A stretch of DNA of 7,196 nucleotides, taken from the NCBI GenBank assembly GCA_045577595.1, contig JAZNIR010000048.1, forward strand, positions 1-7,196. The letters are read 5' to 3'. The position numbers were made by a program, and so were the translations under genes. Within the stretch, counting starts at the first letter, position 1, and every line of letters begins with the position of its first letter. Below, one piece after another: positions 5,923 to 7,196 of this stretch. Origin of the DNA: Scatosoma sp045577595. GTDB taxonomy: Bacteria > Bacillota > Clostridia > Christensenellales > Borkfalkiaceae. Below the pieces are notes generated by a model, which did not search any database, was not told the origin of the DNA, and saw only the letters and a list, made by a program, of their open reading frames with translations.

Positions 5923-5958
5923 AAAAAGCCTTTTAGAACGTTAAAAGGCTTTTTCCTT
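5923..5958 (+). terminator. Intrinsic terminator of the infC-rpmI-rplT operon
   Basis: A 13-bp perfect stem (5923-5935 with 5942-5954) has a GCC/GGC core, the loop GAACGT, and a T-rich tract. The flanking A5 and T5 make it look bidirectional. It begins 8 bases after the rplT stop and ends about 10 bases before the next gene. Confidence 0.93.
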
Positions 5959-5968
5959 ATTTTTAAGA

Positions 5969-6727
5969 ATGATGTTGATAACTTCCAAAAACAACCCGCT
6001 GATAAAAGAAACGGCGCATCTCAAAGATAAAAAGGGCAGAAAGGAACACCGTCTTTTTCTCGTAGAAGGGATAAAAATGACGGCGGAATGTCAAAAAAGC
6101 GCGCTTGAAATCGAACGGATTTTCCTTGCAGAACGGCTTGTAAACGACGGGGTTTCGTCGCTGGACGAGCAGGAAAAAACCGTGCTTGTTTCCGACGACG
6201 TTTTGCGCTTTTTGTCCGACGAAAAAACACCGCAAGGGGTGCTTTGTCGGGTGAAAATTCCCGATACGACGCCCAAAGCGCCGACGGGCAGTTGCGTGGT
6301 TTTAGACGGCGTTGCCGACCCTGGAAACGTGGGGACGATTATCCGTACGGCAAACGCGGCGGGATATAACGACGTATATTTGACCAGCGATTGCGCGGAC
6401 GTGTTTTCGCCAAAATGCGTGCGGGCGAGTATGAGCGGGGTGTTTTTTACGAATATCTACGTAGGCACGCGCGAAGAAATTTTCAAGGCTTTGGGCGATA
6501 CGCCGATTATCGTGGCGGATATGGACGGGCAAAACGCGTTTTCTTTTCCGTCGCCGAAAAATTTTGCGCTGGTGATTGGAAACGAGGCAAACGGCGTTTC
6601 GGAAGAAACGGCAAAAAGAGCGTCGTTCACGGTAAAAATCCCTATGCGGGAAACGCAAGAAAGTTTAAACGCGGGCGTTTCGGCGGGGATATTGATGTAC
6701 CTTTTAAAAAAGGAAACGTTTTTATAA
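5969..6727 (+). CDS. SpoU/TrmH-family RNA 2'-O-methyltransferase (23S rRNA type)
   Basis: This SPOUT-fold enzyme transfers a methyl group from S-adenosylmethionine to a ribose 2'-OH of RNA. An N-terminal substrate-binding domain (about 1-97) contains SKNNPLIKE (6-14) and the typical FLVEGIKM (30-37). The SPOUT domain has motif 1 at DPGNVGTIIRTANAAGY (117-133), with N120 and the catalytic R126. FSPKCVRASMSG (146-157) follows, then motif 2 at LVIGNEANGVSEE (201-213) and motif 3 at IPMRETQESLNAGVSAGI (224-241), which form the trefoil knot and cofactor site. At 252 residues it is full length. It resembles Bacillus YsgA/RlmP, which methylates G2553 in the A-loop, but RlmB- and TrmH-type targets cannot be excluded. 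The start is uncertain between tandem ATGs (5969, 5972) and TTG at 5975; no good ribosome-binding site is visible. The next gene, yebC, follows after 20 bases. Confidence 0.9.
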   Translation: MMLITSKNNPLIKETAHLKDKKGRKEHRLFLVEGIKMTAECQKSALEIERIFLAERLVNDGVSSLDEQEKTVLVSDDVLRFLSDEKTPQGVLCRVKIPDTTPKAPTGSCVVLDGVADPGNVGTIIRTANAAGYNDVYLTSDCADVFSPKCVRASMSGVFFTNIYVGTREEIFKALGDTPIIVADMDGQNAFSFPSPKNFALVIGNEANGVSEETAKRASFTVKIPMRETQESLNAGVSAGILMYLLKKETFL

Positions 6728-6747
6728 TTTAAACAAGGAGAATACTT

Positions 6748-7196
6748 ATGTCAGGACATAGCAAATGGCACAATATACAAGCAAAAAAAGGGAAAGCGGA
6801 CGCGGCGAGAGGAAAAATCTTTACGAAAATCGGTAGAGAAATCGCCGTAGCGGCAAAAACCAACCCCAATCCCGAAACGAACAGCAAACTTGCCGATATT
6901 ATCGCGAAAGCAAAAGCGGCAAATATGCCGAACGACAACATTCAACGTAGTATTAAAAAGGCTGCGGGGGAACTCAGCGGTGCGGATTATAAAGAACTTA
7001 CTTACGAAGGTTACGGCGTAGCGGATTCGGCGGTGATTATCGTAACGCTTACCGACAATATCAACCGTACGGCGGGCGACGTGCGCGCGATCCTTTCCAA
7101 GCACGGCGGCTCGATGGGGCAGACGGGCTGCGTATCCTACAACTTTGAAAACAAGGGCTATATCGTGGTAGAAAGAACGGTAGAGCTTGACGAAGA
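6748..7196 (+). CDS. yebC: YebC/PmpR family translation factor, N-terminal part (runs off right edge)
   Basis: The first 149 codons of a protein usually about 240-250 residues long are present. The family was long annotated as a DNA-binding transcriptional regulator. More recent work on YebC and its mitochondrial relative TACO1 assigns a role in helping ribosomes through polyproline stalls, which fits this neighbourhood. Signatures are the N-terminal SGHSKWHNIQAKKGKADA (2-19) with RGKIFTKIGREI (21-32), KAKAANMPNDNIQRSIKKA (54-72), YEGYG, TLTDNINRTAGDVR (90-103) and KHGGSMGQTGCVSY (107-120). AAGGAG (6735-6740) lies 7 bases before the ATG. The 20-base gap from the methyltransferase gene suggests cotranscription. 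The C-terminal domain lies outside the window, so intactness cannot be judged. Confidence 0.96.
   Translation, partial: MSGHSKWHNIQAKKGKADAARGKIFTKIGREIAVAAKTNPNPETNSKLADIIAKAKAANMPNDNIQRSIKKAAGELSGADYKELTYEGYGVADSAVIIVTLTDNINRTAGDVRAILSKHGGSMGQTGCVSYNFENKGYIVVERTVELDE

Noticed and set aside
6391..6732. Plus-strand open frame of 113 codons within the methyltransferase gene
   Set aside because: It overlaps the SPOUT-domain coding sequence in another frame and has an unnatural, very Arg/Gly-rich composition.

Overview
This window is a stretch of core-genome translation genes from a low-to-moderate GC Firmicute, most likely a member of the Clostridia. The lineage call rests on four things. There is a complete threonine T-box riboswitch in front of thrS. 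An attenuator-type leader precedes the infC-rpmI-rplT operon. The ribosome-binding sites are GGAGG-like and the promoters are TTGACA-17-TATAAT-like. Finally, a possible YtxC-like (sporulation-associated) gene lies directly upstream of thrS, as ytxC does in Bacillus. I cannot name genus or species, and I see no mobile element, CRISPR array, tRNA or rRNA gene.

Layout. Positions 1-556 (minus strand) hold the 5' quarter of leuS, with its own strong promoter at 623-651. The divergent gene at 658-1428 is an uncharacterised protein with possible YtxC similarity and an uncertain start. A consensus promoter (1456-1484) then drives a T-box leader (1491-1697) with an ACC threonine specifier, followed by thrS (1755-3662). 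Eleven bases after thrS comes a TIM-barrel sugar phosphate isomerase/epimerase-like gene (3674-4528), probably cotranscribed with it. A second consensus promoter (4563-4591) starts a branched leader whose closing helix and intrinsic terminator are mutually exclusive (4598-4729). This leader precedes infC, which most likely starts at an AUU codon (4747), then rpmI and rplT, closed by a strong terminator (5923-5958). A SpoU/TrmH-type 2'-O-methyltransferase gene (5969-6727) starts almost on top of that terminator. It is followed by the 5' part of yebC, which runs off the right edge.

How it works together. Two aminoacyl-tRNA synthetases, initiation factor 3, two 50S proteins, a probable RNA methyltransferase and the YebC translation factor make this a translation neighbourhood. 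Two different RNA-based attenuators control it: uncharged tRNA-Thr for thrS plus its downstream gene, and probably ribosomal protein L20 for infC-rpmI-rplT.

I did not find a convincing undescribed system. The points most worth checking are the sugar-isomerase-like gene in the T-box operon, a possible competing helix that would bury the T-box specifier, the AUU start of infC, the terminator abutting the methyltransferase gene, and the unassigned gene between leuS and thrS.
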